Numbered from the stretch's first letter, positions 24,281 to 35,330 are shown. The stretch: 64,000 nt of DNA from Welwitschia mirabilis (GCA_051453625.1 JBOZIK010000001.1:182058664-182122663); one strand, 5' to 3'. The notes: generated from the letters alone by a model not told the origin. Numbers and translations are program-made.

Positions 24281-25304
24281 TTATTCCTCTTTAGAATATT
24301 CTATAAAATATTCTCCTTCTTCTTCTTCTCCTATGTGTGCTAAGCTAGTGGATTCTACTAAAGTATCAACAATGTCATATCCAACTTCTATGAGGGCTTC
24401 CTTCATATGTCTGGTATGAGAATTAATCTATCTTAGGTATAAAAAGTCTCATCAGGAGAGGATTATTTCAGAGAGGGTAATTTTAAGAACTTCTTAAAAG
24501 GGGTAAAAATATGCATGCAGAATATTATTTCACACCTAATAAGTGCTATATATTGGAGGGCTTCAAGCTTAAGATAAAATGGTACATGAATATGATTACA
24601 TAAAATTGTGATAATCACAAGTTAGGATAAGGCCCTAGTCCTGTGGTACTTCAAGTGAGAAATAATTTTCTTCAATATGATGGCAAGAGCATCAATAGAA
24701 GGCTCAGTCCTTATTAGATATATCAGATATGCTCTATATATAGAGGCCTCATTATAATACTTTACTAATGGCAGAAAATTATAAGTAAAGACCAAATGAA
24801 GAAAATGGTATTTTGGGTGTAAGTAAAGAAGTGGAAATGGTGTGTTTTCAAGTGTGAGTATTACCACAGATCTTCTTTGTCATTGCTAGCTTATCTTCCA
24901 TGAAATCATGAAGAGGCCAAAAATATTCATAGTTACTTCTAAAAAGATTAGTAAGATTAGGATCAGATTTGTAGTGACCCTCAACCACAACCCAAAATAA
25001 GGGTTTTAAGAGTTCCTCGATCATAATCATAAGTTACATTATAATAAAACATATGAATAAGAATAGGATAAATGGAATCAGAAACATCAAGGAAATAGTA
25101 AAGATCTTGATTTCTCAGGGGCTAAATCACCTCCCTTAGCTCTTTAAGCTCTGAAGTAGCCACAAACCATTCTTGACATATAAGCTTCTTTTCAAACTTC
25201 TCTAAAGACTTCTTAATATCTTTCTCAGATATCCCTTTATAGAAGTAAGAGGGATTGCTTGATCAAGATTTCTTAACTCTCTTTCTTAAAGAATTTTTAG
25301 CCAT
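24281..25304 (-). pseudogene. PF20167-like plant transposon ORF inside element D
   Basis: Start ATG at 25304 (MAKNSLRKRVKKS, a basic N-terminus). Then come SEKDIKKSLEKFEKKLICQE, WFVATSELKELREVI, a region like the family's LVREFYAN (IHMFYYNVTYDY, TLKTLILG), NLTNLFRSNYEYFWPLHDFM, KYHFLHLVFTYNFLP, and IYRAYLIYLIRTEPSIDALA, which resembles the AYLIYCLLTGxxI helix. It closes with a tail MKEALIEVGYDIVDTLVEST, then an acidic stretch with EEEEGEYF, and a stop at 24281. About 340 codons with a few stops and at least one frameshift. The domain resembles the putative plant transposon protein family PF20167, whose biochemical role is unknown. I infer this from memory of the family; a profile search would settle it. 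Confidence 0.6.
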
Positions 25305-25453
25305 TTTCACCTTTCCTAAAGATCTTAAAAGTAATAAAAAATAGAGAAAATCACTAAACCTAAGAGCAAAGCTCTAGATCTAAAAGAAAAAACTCTAGAT
25401 CTATGAGAGAGATAAGGCTAGAACATAATGAAAATGAATTAGGTGGCTTTTTC

Positions 25454-25463
25454 GTTTATAAAG
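25454..25463 (-). promoter_or_regulatory. Possible TATA box upstream of the PF20167-like ORF
   Basis: The minus strand reads CTTTATAAACG about 150 bp before the ORF's ATG, a spacing usual for plant promoters with a 5' leader. In an AT-rich region this can easily be chance. Confidence 0.3.
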
Positions 25464-25499
25464 ATGGTAAAATATGGTGATTTAAAGAGTTAAATCTAG

Positions 25500-25700
25500 T
25501 CCACTAATGGTACTTCCACATTGTGATTCATCAGGTCTAGTTGATCAGTTTAATTTTGAGTTAACCCATCAAAACATGAGTTTATATTTTAGGAAGAGGT
25601 CCTTGTAACTAGGCTTTTAGGCTAGTTGACCAACCACATCTGGTTGACTGAATCATGGATTCAGTTAACTACCATACAATCAGCTATAGGATAGTGAGTT
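25500..25700 (-). promoter_or_regulatory. Cluster of GTTGAC/GTTAAC motifs
   Basis: About seven copies or near copies of GTTGAC or GTTAAC in 200 bp (for example TAGTTGACCAACC, TGGTTGACTG, CAGTTAACTACC), on both strands. The same words crowd the LTRs of D. TTGAC is the core of the plant W-box bound by WRKY factors. The cluster sits between the copia half and the PF20167-like ORF. Confidence 0.5.
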
Positions 25701-25739
25701 AACCTCTAGTTCATATTTTTTATTGATAAAAATATCACA

Positions 25740-26260
25740 GAGTTAGAATTTCACATTCCTATTTTTCAAAAAGCATTTAGTTTCAATAAAATTTAAGCCA
25801 ATGTTTCCATTTTCAATGTTGTAGTTCATATAATTTGACTAATCATTGTACAAATTTACATGAGCATATATTATATAAAAAGCATGTGCTCAATTTGCTA
25901 TAAGGACAACAACATTTAATTTCTGATGCATAATTTCACACTTCAATTTTTTAAAAACTATGTTGTGACTTTTGTCACATAATTAACTAATACTTAATGA
26001 GTTATGCTATAAATTATTTACATATAATACATCATAAAGTTTACATAACCTACCTTTTTTAATGCATCCAGTACCTTCTATTTTTATCTTTTTATTATTT
26101 CCAAAAATAATATCTTCTCCATCAATACTTCTCAAGTGTTAAAAATTTGATCTTTCTCTCATCATGTACCTTAAGCATCTATTGTCTAAGTATCAACTAT
26201 TTGCACTTGATTCTTTAAGAGTTGTCTATGTTTAAAAACTTTTAAAATTATTAGATCTTA
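25740..26260 (-). pseudogene. Element D copia protease-like and GAG-pre-integrase segment
   Basis: On the minus strand 26210-26040 reads WYLDNRCLRYMM, then SIDGEDIIFGNNKKIKIEGT, matching the copia WxLDSGCSRHMTG...xGGxVxFGxxxKGxIxG region. Here the DSG active site is DNR. Then 25990-25880 reads a SISQLCDKGHNV-like segment and VVFKKLKCEIMHQKLNVVV, matching NLLSISQLCDKGxxVxFxxxxC. The copia sequence stops near 25730, before integrase. Stops are frequent. Confidence 0.75.
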
Positions 26261-26399
26261 CTCACTTAATCTTATTAGACTTATGTGGTATACTTCTTTT
26301 TGAAATAATTTAAATTACAAAGAATTTACTAAATCTAAAAACATCATTAACTTTCTAATATTGAAAAATAATTTTGAATGTCTAATTTTTATACAAAAA

Positions 26400-27760
26400 T
26401 TATATGAAACTCTAGAAGTAAACTTACATTACCTATTTACTTTTTCTTGTGGATTTTGGAAAATGAGACCTATACCTAACTTGTCTCTAGTAGACTTTCA
26501 AACTCTAAGAATCTGTTCTAATTTAGAAGAACCACTAAAAATTTTATTAATCAAAAAAGATAGATACTTTACTAATGATAAGAGATTAGAGTTATCATAT
26601 TTGACCTCTATTTCCTCCTTTTCTTTAGTGAAGAACTTTGCTAATTTGTTTAGATCATTTATCCTTTTTGTTAGCTTTTCACATCTTCATATAGTTCATA
26701 ACACATATCCTTTAGCTCATTTTTCTTTTCATCGATTATGTCTAAGTCATCAGGCTCTAATGTATTAGGTAAGTTCTTAAGAAAAGGCACAATTATCATA
26801 AAGGATAATCTTCTATCTCTATCTTATTCTTGACTTAAACTACTATCATCATCATTATCCTAATTATCCCATGTTACAATAAAAGAAGAATTGCTTGATT
26901 TCCTGTTATCTCTTTTAGTGTTTGGGCATTCATTTGCCATATGACCAAATATTTTCCAAGAGTAGAATTAGATTTCTATACCTTTATCTTACTCATTCCT
27001 ATGTTTCAAATTACTTTTTCTTAAGCTTCTACTTGACTCACATTCCATTTTCCTTCTATGCAAAAAATTCTTAAATATTTTGGTTATAGAGCCACTTCAT
27101 CATTACTCAAGTCTTCATCTAGCTTTTTAGACTTGTATTCTTCCTGTATAGATTTCAAGGCAATTTGTCTTTTTTTGTCTTTAGCAAATTTAAGTTCATA
27201 AGTTTATAAATTACCTTGTAGCTCTTTTAGTGCCATTGTATTTATGTTCTTGTTTTCCTTGATGGATGTGACCTTTGGTTTAAATATCTTTAGTAGAATC
27301 TCAATACCTTTCTAATCACATTTTCTTCATCCAACTATTCTTCAAGACTTTCCATAGAGTTTATAATATTTGTAAGTCTTGCAAAGAACTCCTATAAAAT
27401 CTTCTCTTCATCCATGTGAATGTTTTCAAATCTAGAAATGAGCATTTGAGGCTTGACTTGTTTTATGGTTGAAGTTTTCTCATGTGCTATTCTAAGGATA
27501 TCCTAAGCCTCTTTAGCATGATTACAATTACTATACATTTAAACTCATCTGCATAGACTACACAAAATATCACATTAAAAGCACAGGCATCTATGGTAGC
27601 TTTGGTTTTATCAGTGATAGTCCATTGATCTTGGGATTTGGAAACTAAAGTGGTATTATCATTAGCATCTGTATTTGATAACATAGGCATAGAATAATCT
27701 TTATAGATAAGTTATTCTATATTTAAGTCTAGGAATCTAAGAAAAATTCTCATTCTACCT
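26400..27760 (-). pseudogene. Element D copia gag
   Basis: Minus-strand frame 27690-27487 (67 codons) is the conserved N-terminal part: SKSQDQWTITDKTKATIDA, then ACAFNVIFCVVYADEFKCI, typical of copia gag (W..xDxKAxxxIxxALxxxxFxRIxxC). It is followed, through frameshifts, by AWDILRI and TIKQVKPQMLISRFENIHMD (UBN2 core). A zinc knuckle at 26936-26977 reads FYSWKIFGHMANEC, where the first two Cys of the CCHC array are lost. A charged segment follows, then KLEQILRV...RDKLGIGL at about 26540-26460. The plus-strand frame at 26361-26768 (135 codons) is its antisense shadow. Confidence 0.85.
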
Positions 27761-27838
27761 TTCCAATATGCATAGTTTAACTTGTCAAATAAGGATGAAC
27801 AACTGATATAAAAACCATCTAAATAAGGACTTAACTTA

Positions 27839-27850
27839 GCTTTGATACTA
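27839..27850 (-). promoter_or_regulatory. Primer-binding site of element D
   Basis: The minus strand reads TAGTATCAAAGC (10 of 12 bases of TGGTATCAGAGC), two bases after the LTR end CCCATCA at 27853. Confidence 0.8.
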
Positions 27851-27852
27851 AT

Positions 27853-29219
27853 TGATGGGACTGAGAACCATAGAGGGGGATAAATAGATTCTTCAAAAAT
27901 TAACTAAATAAATTTACAATATAATAAAAACTTGCTCAAAATAATTTTCTAATAGATTTATACATATGAAGGAAAACTAAGAGTATTTAAAGTAATGAAA
28001 CTAACAAAAAGCATAAAATGTTGAATAGATGTATATAGGATTTTATAGTGGTTCAACAAATCACCTACTTTACTCTCGATAATCAACTTATTACCAAGCT
28101 TAATCTGGATCTTTGTTACTCATCTAGGTATTATAGGTTCATCTATAACCATTACAAATAGACTTTTATAGGCTAAGTCTTAATTTTTTTAATGGAATTT
28201 TGAAGGCTAAGTCTCAACCTTTCAATGAACTTTTGCAATTAAGTTTTAACCTTTCACAATATAAGATAGTAATGAAATAATGCCAAGATGCACAGATATC
28301 ACTTGTTATTCAGTACAAGGATTTTGATGGAGCTTTTCTCCTATAAAAGTTGCAATAGTATAGTACAAGATCAAACCTTGAATATATAGATACAACAAAT
28401 TATAATGCTACAGTAAATATCACAATATTTAGTTCTTTGATTAAGAGCCAAAAAGTTATTTTTAGTTATCTCTCTCTTAGCTATTTATATTGGGATTTTA
28501 GGGTTTTTTACAATTAAAAATATGCTTCCATAGGCTATACATGGCTATAAAATGGATATCTAATAGATACATAATGGATAGAAAATTTCATTTTCATTTT
28601 GGCTGCTTGACCTCTTAAAATTTCAGTCGATTCCTTTTGGTGCCATGACTTACACAAGTCAACTAAGTAAACTTTTTAATTACCCTAATTTATTATAGCT
28701 CCATGTTTGGTTAACCCCTTAGGATCTAGTCAACTCCCATCTAATCAACTATAATTCTGTCTAGTTGCCTGCTAGTCCTAAAAAAAGTTCATTCTAATTT
28801 TCTGCATTAGGTTTGGTTGACCCCTTTAAAGGTCTAGTTGACCCCTTAACAATCAGTTTAGAAGTATTATTCTTAAGTTTATAGATTCAGTTGACTACAT
28901 CATAGATAAGGTCAACCCCTTAACATTCATTTTAGAGATACTAACTCTCAAGATCATAGGTTAACTCCTTACAAATCTAGTTGATCCCTTTGAATTTAGT
29001 TTATTCTAAGAGTGTGCTCTAGGTGTGGTTGATCCCTTAAAATTTCAGTTAGCTTCTCAAGAGGACAAGTAAACTTGTTATATTTTCAATGATTAGACTT
29101 TAACATTCATGGCTTTAAAATTTAACCTACAAGTAGTTAACATTTTTTGTATAAGATACAAAAAATTTGTTACATAAAAAATATTAGTTTAACATTAATT
29201 GATAAAACATAATATAATA
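27853..29219 (-). repeat. 5' LTR of element D
   Basis: This is the partner of 22298-23644. The inner end (minus strand) reads TATCCCCCTCTATGGTTCT then CAGTCCCATCA, common for plant copia LTRs next to this primer site. Three tandem sub-units of about 70-80 bp lie at 28840-29040, each headed by GTTGACC or GTTAACC. Confidence 0.85.
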
Positions 29220-30594
29220 GTTATTACACATTTATGAGACGTATTTTTATGTATATTTTTATTTTTACATGACCTTGTTTTTATATATTTTTGATTGAGT
29301 AGGCCTTATAAACATAGATCTAGATAGGCTAAGGCTGAGGCCAAAGCCTTAGAATAGGAGATAGGCCTAATAGTACCACCCGAGATAAAGTGTGTAAAGC
29401 CAGCACATCCACCACCTTGACACGAAATATCTTTAACAATACAAAATTGATAGCATTCATGTTAAGAGACTCTTTAGAGATTTAATGAGCTTTATTGAGC
29501 TAGAGATAGATCAAAGGCTCACAACTCTCTGGCTTAGATGGATTACTAATGTGCATATTTCTTATTACATTTTAGAGATGCATGAGTTTTATGACACCAT
29601 GCACATTGACTGATAACCAGATTCTCATGGTCAATTAGTAAATATGATAGCTGTATACATATGTTACCATTAGATAGTAATCCTCCCATACTAAATTGCA
29701 GTTATTATAGATCTTGATGGACTTGGGAGTCTACATATTCACTTAAATAGTGGGATTAAGAATCATTGTGTATATGGTGCTATATTATATATACAGACAG
29801 ACCTTATTATAAATAGACAAGGGATTCTTATCACTTAGTTAAATTCCACATTTAGAGTTTTATACAAAGGGATGATCTATAACATTAACTCATTGTTTTA
29901 TGATAGTTACACAAAGGTTACACATTTATAGATAATTATAACATTCATACAGAAAGAACAATTTAACCTCTCAATATTTATTTAGAGAATCTTATATTTA
30001 TGGTTGAGGCACATTAGCTATATACTCTTAGTTATACATGCCTTTTCTTAGTGCTTTTCAAATGATTTGAGGTACTAAAGCCCAATGCTGANNNNNNNNN
30101 NAGACTTTAGTTTGCTATTTGTAGGATATAGGCATACAAGTACTAGAAGAGATAGAGTAACCTCAAGTATAGATACCTATAGTTAGGGACATACTTAAGT
30201 AGATTCAAGCCCTCTTAGTAAAGATCACCAAGAACATTAGAGGTTTTGTTGATCACAATATCTAGACACTTGGTCAAAGGATTCAGGCTCTTGATCAGAG
30301 GACATAAATACTTGATTAAATGATGCAAGCATTAAAGTAGAATATCCTAGCTATTGAGAAGAGAGTCTATCACTCTAAGAACTAGATTATTGACATGCAC
30401 TAATGCATTATATCTATCCAGTAAAGTGTGACAATTGATATACTAAAGGTTGTATATGTCTAAGCTGATAAGATGGTCTATGCTATTTCTACAGATTTGG
30501 ATCTATATTTCCCTACTAATCTTGAGCATCCTCCTTCTTCTTCTCATGCACTTAAGCTAGCTGCCCACCATGAATTTATCATGTGACGATGAGG
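29220..30594 (+). pseudogene. PF20167-like ORF remnant with coiled-coil tail
   Basis: A plus-strand remnant with many stops. The N-terminal part contains RLFRDLMSFIELEIDQRLTT and VHISYYILEMHEFYDTMHID. The middle has AVIIDLDGLGSLHIHLNSGI, comparable to the VRGVxIDLDxxRLGxILGIP segment of PF20167 proteins. After a 10-N gap (30092-30101) the tail reads VDHNI, then TLGQRIQALDQRT, ILD, MMQALK and NILAIEKRVYHS, a heptad-like coiled coil interrupted only by stops at former Gln codons. It ends at a 740-bp gap. Such proteins occur in non-autonomous plant elements; their role is unknown. Family assignment is moderate. Confidence 0.5.
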
Positions 30595-31334
30595 NNNNNN
30601 NNNNNNNNNNNNNNNNNNNNNNNNNNNNNNNNNNNNNNNNNNNNNNNNNNNNNNNNNNNNNNNNNNNNNNNNNNNNNNNNNNNNNNNNNNNNNNNNNNNN
30701 NNNNNNNNNNNNNNNNNNNNNNNNNNNNNNNNNNNNNNNNNNNNNNNNNNNNNNNNNNNNNNNNNNNNNNNNNNNNNNNNNNNNNNNNNNNNNNNNNNNN
30801 NNNNNNNNNNNNNNNNNNNNNNNNNNNNNNNNNNNNNNNNNNNNNNNNNNNNNNNNNNNNNNNNNNNNNNNNNNNNNNNNNNNNNNNNNNNNNNNNNNNN
30901 NNNNNNNNNNNNNNNNNNNNNNNNNNNNNNNNNNNNNNNNNNNNNNNNNNNNNNNNNNNNNNNNNNNNNNNNNNNNNNNNNNNNNNNNNNNNNNNNNNNN
31001 NNNNNNNNNNNNNNNNNNNNNNNNNNNNNNNNNNNNNNNNNNNNNNNNNNNNNNNNNNNNNNNNNNNNNNNNNNNNNNNNNNNNNNNNNNNNNNNNNNNN
31101 NNNNNNNNNNNNNNNNNNNNNNNNNNNNNNNNNNNNNNNNNNNNNNNNNNNNNNNNNNNNNNNNNNNNNNNNNNNNNNNNNNNNNNNNNNNNNNNNNNNN
31201 NNNNNNNNNNNNNNNNNNNNNNNNNNNNNNNNNNNNNNNNNNNNNNNNNNNNNNNNNNNNNNNNNNNNNNNNNNNNNNNNNNNNNNNNNNNNNNNNNNNN
31301 NNNNNNNNNNNNNNNNNNNNNNNNNNNNNNNNNN
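30595..31334. other. Assembly gap (740 N)
   Basis: Unknown sequence. It hides the right end of the PF20167-like remnant and the point where element A resumes. Translations across it are meaningless. Confidence 1.
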
Positions 31335-31805
31335 TCTCTGATTTTATTTAGAGATATTATTTTTGAATCAGCATGGTGCACTTGTTTTATCTAATTTTAA
31401 TGATTATTTATCTTTTTCATATGTTATTATGAGGATTGATTTTATTCGGGAAAGCTTTCATTCATTGCTGTTTAATTCAGTACAAGAATTTTAATGCATT
31501 TACTGATTATCTCTATAAAAAAAGTTTTTGTTACAGATTCCTATTTTTAAATACCTTTTTTGAGCCTATCATTGCCTTCATCATCGAGACAATAATCCAA
31601 TCGATGATTCAAATAATCTTTAAAGGAAGCAAAATGTTTAGTTATCTATTTTTTCATGATCTAATTTTTATCTCTAATATTTTTAAAAATTTTTTTGAGA
31701 TAATTCCTTAAGTATCTTAGCTATTTTTATTGTTAAACAACTTGGCTTGCAATCATCATTTACTACCTAGTTTTATTAAGGATTGATAAGGCTAAGTGGG
31801 GGCGC
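31335..31805 (+). other. 3' UTR of element A, last part, with polypurine tract
   Basis: It aligns with 56870-57219 of element B: TGTTACAGATTCC / TGTTACAGGTTC, ATCTTAGCTATTTTTATTGTT / ATCCTAGCTATTTTTATTGTT, and GATTGATAAGGCTAAGTGGG / GACTGACAAGGCTAAGTGGA. The polypurine tract AAGTGGGGGCG (31794-31804) precedes the LTR. The 91-codon frame at 31436-31711 has no homologous motif and is chance. Confidence 0.8.
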
Positions 31806-32858
31806 TATTTGCACTGTCAACTTATATATATTTAATAAGGTATTTTGAGTGGTTTTGCAAGATATTATATAGGTATATGCTTTATTTCCATGATAATGAA
31901 GAGTTGAGATGAAAGAGATAAAAATATGTAATTTCTATGATATTTTGTAGTATTTAGAATAGTTCCTAATACTTCTCATTTCTAAGATAGATTTCTTAGA
32001 AATATTGAGGCTGAATGCATTGAATAAATACTTATAGGAGCTTGTTATTCACCTTATCATCTGGACGATAGTATAAATTATAAAATAGTTGATACCAACA
32101 AGGGTATTGATTATGATCAATTTGGTAAATGACATGGATCATTTATGAGATAGTATCATCTCTTATATCATCTAGATAACTAGCTGAATGACACCTATTG
32201 TAACATCTCACTAGACATTTACATAACTTTTACTACTTATTTGTATGTTTCTTCTAGTGTAGCCATTAGGGTTGTATCCATGCCTATCCGTTTGTCTTAT
32301 TGTGTGCTTTGGGTCAATAAGCATTGATTCTGCCCTCAACTCTTGTTGTCTTTATTTGCATTATAAATTCCCATGATAGGAGATCAAAGGGCTAGAGATC
32401 CATCCTTGTAGTTGTAGAGAAACATCTTTCTTAGTGTTTGGTAGAGCTTTCTCTATTGAGGTGCAACTACTTTATAACACGGATGTGGTTCGATTAATAT
32501 AAAATATTTATTTTCCTTTTCCTATGCTTATTGTTCTTATCCTTTATAGCTTGTGTTTCTTCTGATCTGATGATAGTTCCTTGAGTGATATAGGTGATGG
32601 TAGCAAACTTTTTTAAGGTTATGCATTATTATTTTAGGTGCATTGTTATTTCCTTTTCCTAGATTAACTTTACACAAGTGTATTACATTATCTTTTCCTA
32701 CATTGCAATTTATTTCTGTAGGTAGAATACAAAGCTTTTTTTAGTTTAAATTAATTTTCTTCCTCTAGCCTAGGCCTTCGACGAATTATGACATTTCATT
32801 AACTCTCATCTATATTAGTGTGTGGTGTTGTATAGATATCTATTTTTATTTGTAAATG
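31806..32858 (+). repeat. 3' LTR of element A
   Basis: It matches 13010-14101 from the start (here TATTTGCACTGTCAAC) to TTTTTATTTGTAAATG, then diverges, so the last 40 bp or so of the LTR are missing or overwritten. It contains CATCTGGACGATAG (32048) and CATCTAGATAAC (32168) dyads. Confidence 0.85.
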
Positions 32859-34447
32859 TTCTTTTCTTACATTTATAATATGAGGATCATCTAAGTAAAA
32901 TTTCTATTCTAAAAAGTTTTAATCATTAAAGTAAAGCTTGATACTATCTTTTATCATACATCTGGAATTTTTTCATCCTTGGAAATTAGTCTATAGAATT
33001 AATTAGTCATCTTTTTTTTTTATGATGCTAATAATTCTCATGCATCATTTTACTCTAATTTTATTAAAATGTAGGTGTAACATAAACATAATATGGGTAT
33101 GTTGATCATCTTTTCATAAGCTTTACATCTATAGAGAATAATATTATAATTTATTACATTTAAATCAAAATTTCACTTATGAAATATTTGTTTTGGATTT
33201 GTGTGTTATGTCATTACCTACTTATTTTATTATAGTATATGTGTATGTATGTTTAAATCAAGTTAGAAGACACAAAGAAATTTAATAGGGGCATTAATTA
33301 ATGATTAGAAAATATCAAGAGGGATAATTAGAAAAAGGAAAATTAAAGATTCAAGTTTCAAACCCCCCCTCCTCCGCGCCCCNNNNNNNNNNNNNNNNNN
33401 NNNNNNNNNNNNNNNNNNNNNNNNNNNNNNNNNNNNNNNNNNNNNNNNNNNNNNNNNNNNNNNNNNNNNNNNNNNNNNNNNNNNNNNNNNNNNNNNNNNN
33501 NNNNNNNNNNNNNNNNNNNNNNNNNNNNNNNNNNNNNNNNNNNNNNNNNNNNNNNNNNNNNNNNNNNNNNNNNNNNNNNNNNNNNNNNNNNNNNNNNNNN
33601 NNNNNNNNNNNNNNNNNNNNNNNNNNNNNNNNNNNNNNNNNNNNNNNNNNNNNNNNNNNNNNNNNNNNNNNNNNNNNNNNNNNNNNNNNNNNNNNNNNNN
33701 NNNNNNNNNNNNNNNNNNNNNNNNNNNNNNNNNNNNNNNNNNNNNNNNNNNNNNNNNNNNNNNNNNNNNNNNNNNNNNNNNNNNNNNNNNNNNNNNNNNN
33801 NNNNNNNNNNNNNNNNNNNNNNNNNNNNNNNNNNNNNNNNNNNNNNNNNNNNNNNNNNNNNNNNNNNNNNNNNNNNNNNNNNNNNNNNNNNNNNNNNNNN
33901 NNNNNNNNNNNNNNNNNCCCCCAAAAAAAAAGAGAGTGTATTATCTTATATGATAATGAGGAATAAATAAGAATAGTAGTATTGGTAAATAATAATAGCC
34001 TAAAGACTAAGAACAAAATAAAGTACCAACGTAAGAATATTCATAAGTATAAGAATAAGGATGGATATTGGTGTAGTTAATTCTTATAACCTAGGTGGAT
34101 ATGTATAAATAAATCATTTTATAAAATACATTACTAGAGGATGTTTTATGTCAAAATTAGCATACTCAAGCATGAGGAATATCCTAAAAACACACAAAGA
34201 AAGCCTAAGTAATCATGGCATTGTATTTAAAATACATAAAAAATGAAAAAGGTAGATGGGATAAAAATTTAAATTATGACAACTTGCTCTTAGAGAGAGG
34301 TTTATAAGAAAGTAGTAATCTATTATACATATTATCTAATTTGTAAATATCTTCACATGGTATTAGAAATGCAATTCAACATTAATATAGAGAATATTAC
34401 ACCTAATAGAAAAATTAAATTCATAAAACTAAGATTAACCTAATAGT
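32859..34447. other. Unassigned DNA with a 535-bp assembly gap
   Basis: Nothing is recognised on either side of the gap (33383-33917). The last bases before the gap are an abrupt C-rich run (CCCCCCCTCCTCCGCG) unlike anything nearby, probably a read-end artefact. Confidence 0.5.
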
Positions 34448-34980
34448 TATTGGGAATTAAATGAGTAAGAATATAAGCGTGATTTCTCCCAAAATAAATC
34501 TTTATTCTCCATATTCTTATTACATTAAAGATATTTCTTTTAAATACAAGCACATCGTTATGAATTCACTAGGATTTTTATATTTAACTAGACATGTAAT
34601 AAAAGTAATCTTTATAAGACTTAGTAATTCCCCCTTAGCATGGAAATGTGTTCTCTTCCAAGAAAAACCTAAAGTACCAAGAGGAAAACCTTAGAAATGT
34701 AACCTCTAATAAACACTCCTTAAAGAAGTTTCCATGTGAGAAAGCTACTTTATTTAAAAAGTAGTCAATTTGCTACTATAGATCCCATAATAGATAAGAT
34801 TATGCATTACACATCTTGCAATGCTAAGATAACATGCACTACACATTCCATAGTACTAGGCTAAAATTGTACTATACATTCATAGGATTTAAGAGTGACT
34901 TTAAATAAAGACTTAAACTTCAAATTAATTCCATAATATATAAGAGAAAAAAGGAGTTTAAATCAACTCACTATCAATTT
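34448..34980 (-). repeat. Left (3') LTR of element E, approximate
   Basis: The first 120 bp or so align with 41026-41162. The inner boundary is not determined because the right copy is truncated at the gap; RT sequence begins by about 35000. The 77-codon frame at 34461-34694 is inside the LTR and not a gene. Confidence 0.5.
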
Positions 34981-34999
34981 AATTTTGAATTGAAATTAT

Positions 35000-35330
35000 T
35001 GTAGCTTCTCTTAACTAAGTGTCTTTATTTGAGTATTAGTTGTTGGATCTATGATTGAATGATGCAATAGTGTGATAACATCATGTTGTAGAAATTTTTT
35101 AATTTTTTAAACCAACTTTGATGTACTACTTTCTATAAGAACATAGTATTTTTCTTTCATGACTTGAATCCACTGATTTCATAGAATGATATATTTAAAA
35201 GAGATATATTTATCATCAATAGTTAGATTAAGCTTATTATCATTAGCAAGAAATGCATTAGAGATTTTTCTAATTTTAGTTTTTCCCTTTTTATTATTAT
35301 GAAAATCTTGGAGAGTATTCTATAGCCAAG
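35000..35330 (-). pseudogene. Element E RT N-terminal remnant
   Basis: The minus strand reads NQWIQVMKEKYYVLIESSTS followed by KLV, matching the copia RT opening (EAxxxxxWxxAMxEExxALxxNxTWxLV). Upstream is FLANDNKLNLTIDDKYISF, which is compatible with the integrase-RT linker. No GCKWVxKxK, YVDD or later motif follows before the LTR, so the remainder was deleted. Confidence 0.65.

Larger units (their letters stand above)
22298..29219 (-). mobile_element. Element D: minus-strand Ty1/copia with a PF20167-like ORF
   Basis: The 6.9-kb element lies inside the UTR of element A. Reading the minus strand: 5' LTR (29219-27853), primer site (27850-27839), gag, zinc knuckle, protease-like and GAG-pre-integrase segments, then instead of integrase, RT and RNase H a promoter-like stretch and a PF20167-like ORF, then a polypurine tract and the 3' LTR (23644-22298). 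The two LTRs are 1,367 and 1,347 bp and roughly 80% alike by eye. Flanking five-base words (GACCT, GTTAT) do not match. Without RT and integrase it cannot move alone. Confidence 0.85.
13010..32858 (+). mobile_element. Element A: Athila-like Ty3/gypsy, interrupted at 22298-31334
   Basis: In order, A shows a 5' LTR (13010-14101), tRNA-Asp-like primer site, long leader, gag, protease, RT, RNase H, integrase, a 3' UTR, a polypurine tract (about 31794) and a 3' LTR (31806-32858). The UTR is split by copia element D and a PF20167-like remnant; the part after the gap (31335-31800) aligns with the end of element B's UTR, which proves continuity. A without the insert would be about 10.8 kb. Gag and protease style, integrase sequence and primer site place it with the non-chromovirus Athila/Tat group. 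No env-like frame is visible after integrase. All coding domains carry stops and catalytic substitutions, so A is dead. Confidence 0.85.

Noticed and set aside
26361-26768. 135-codon plus-strand frame, the longest outside gaps
   Set aside because: It is antisense to the copia gag/protease region of element D, which shows family motifs on the minus strand. Its Ser/Phe/Leu-rich composition is typical of an antisense frame.
30557-31394. Long frames of 250-275 codons on both strands
   Set aside because: They consist almost wholly of N-gap positions (30595-31334). The same applies to frames over the gaps at 33383, 35681, 52324, 58153 and 62098.
31436-31711. 91-codon frame in the 3' region of element A, considered as an env-like protein
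   Set aside because: The aligned part of element B has no such frame and the sequence is AT-driven Phe/Ile-rich, so there is no coding support.
33361-33382. C-rich run before a gap, considered as a GC-rich regulatory site
   Set aside because: It is adjacent to a long N gap and unlike any nearby sequence, so a read-end or assembly artefact is more likely.
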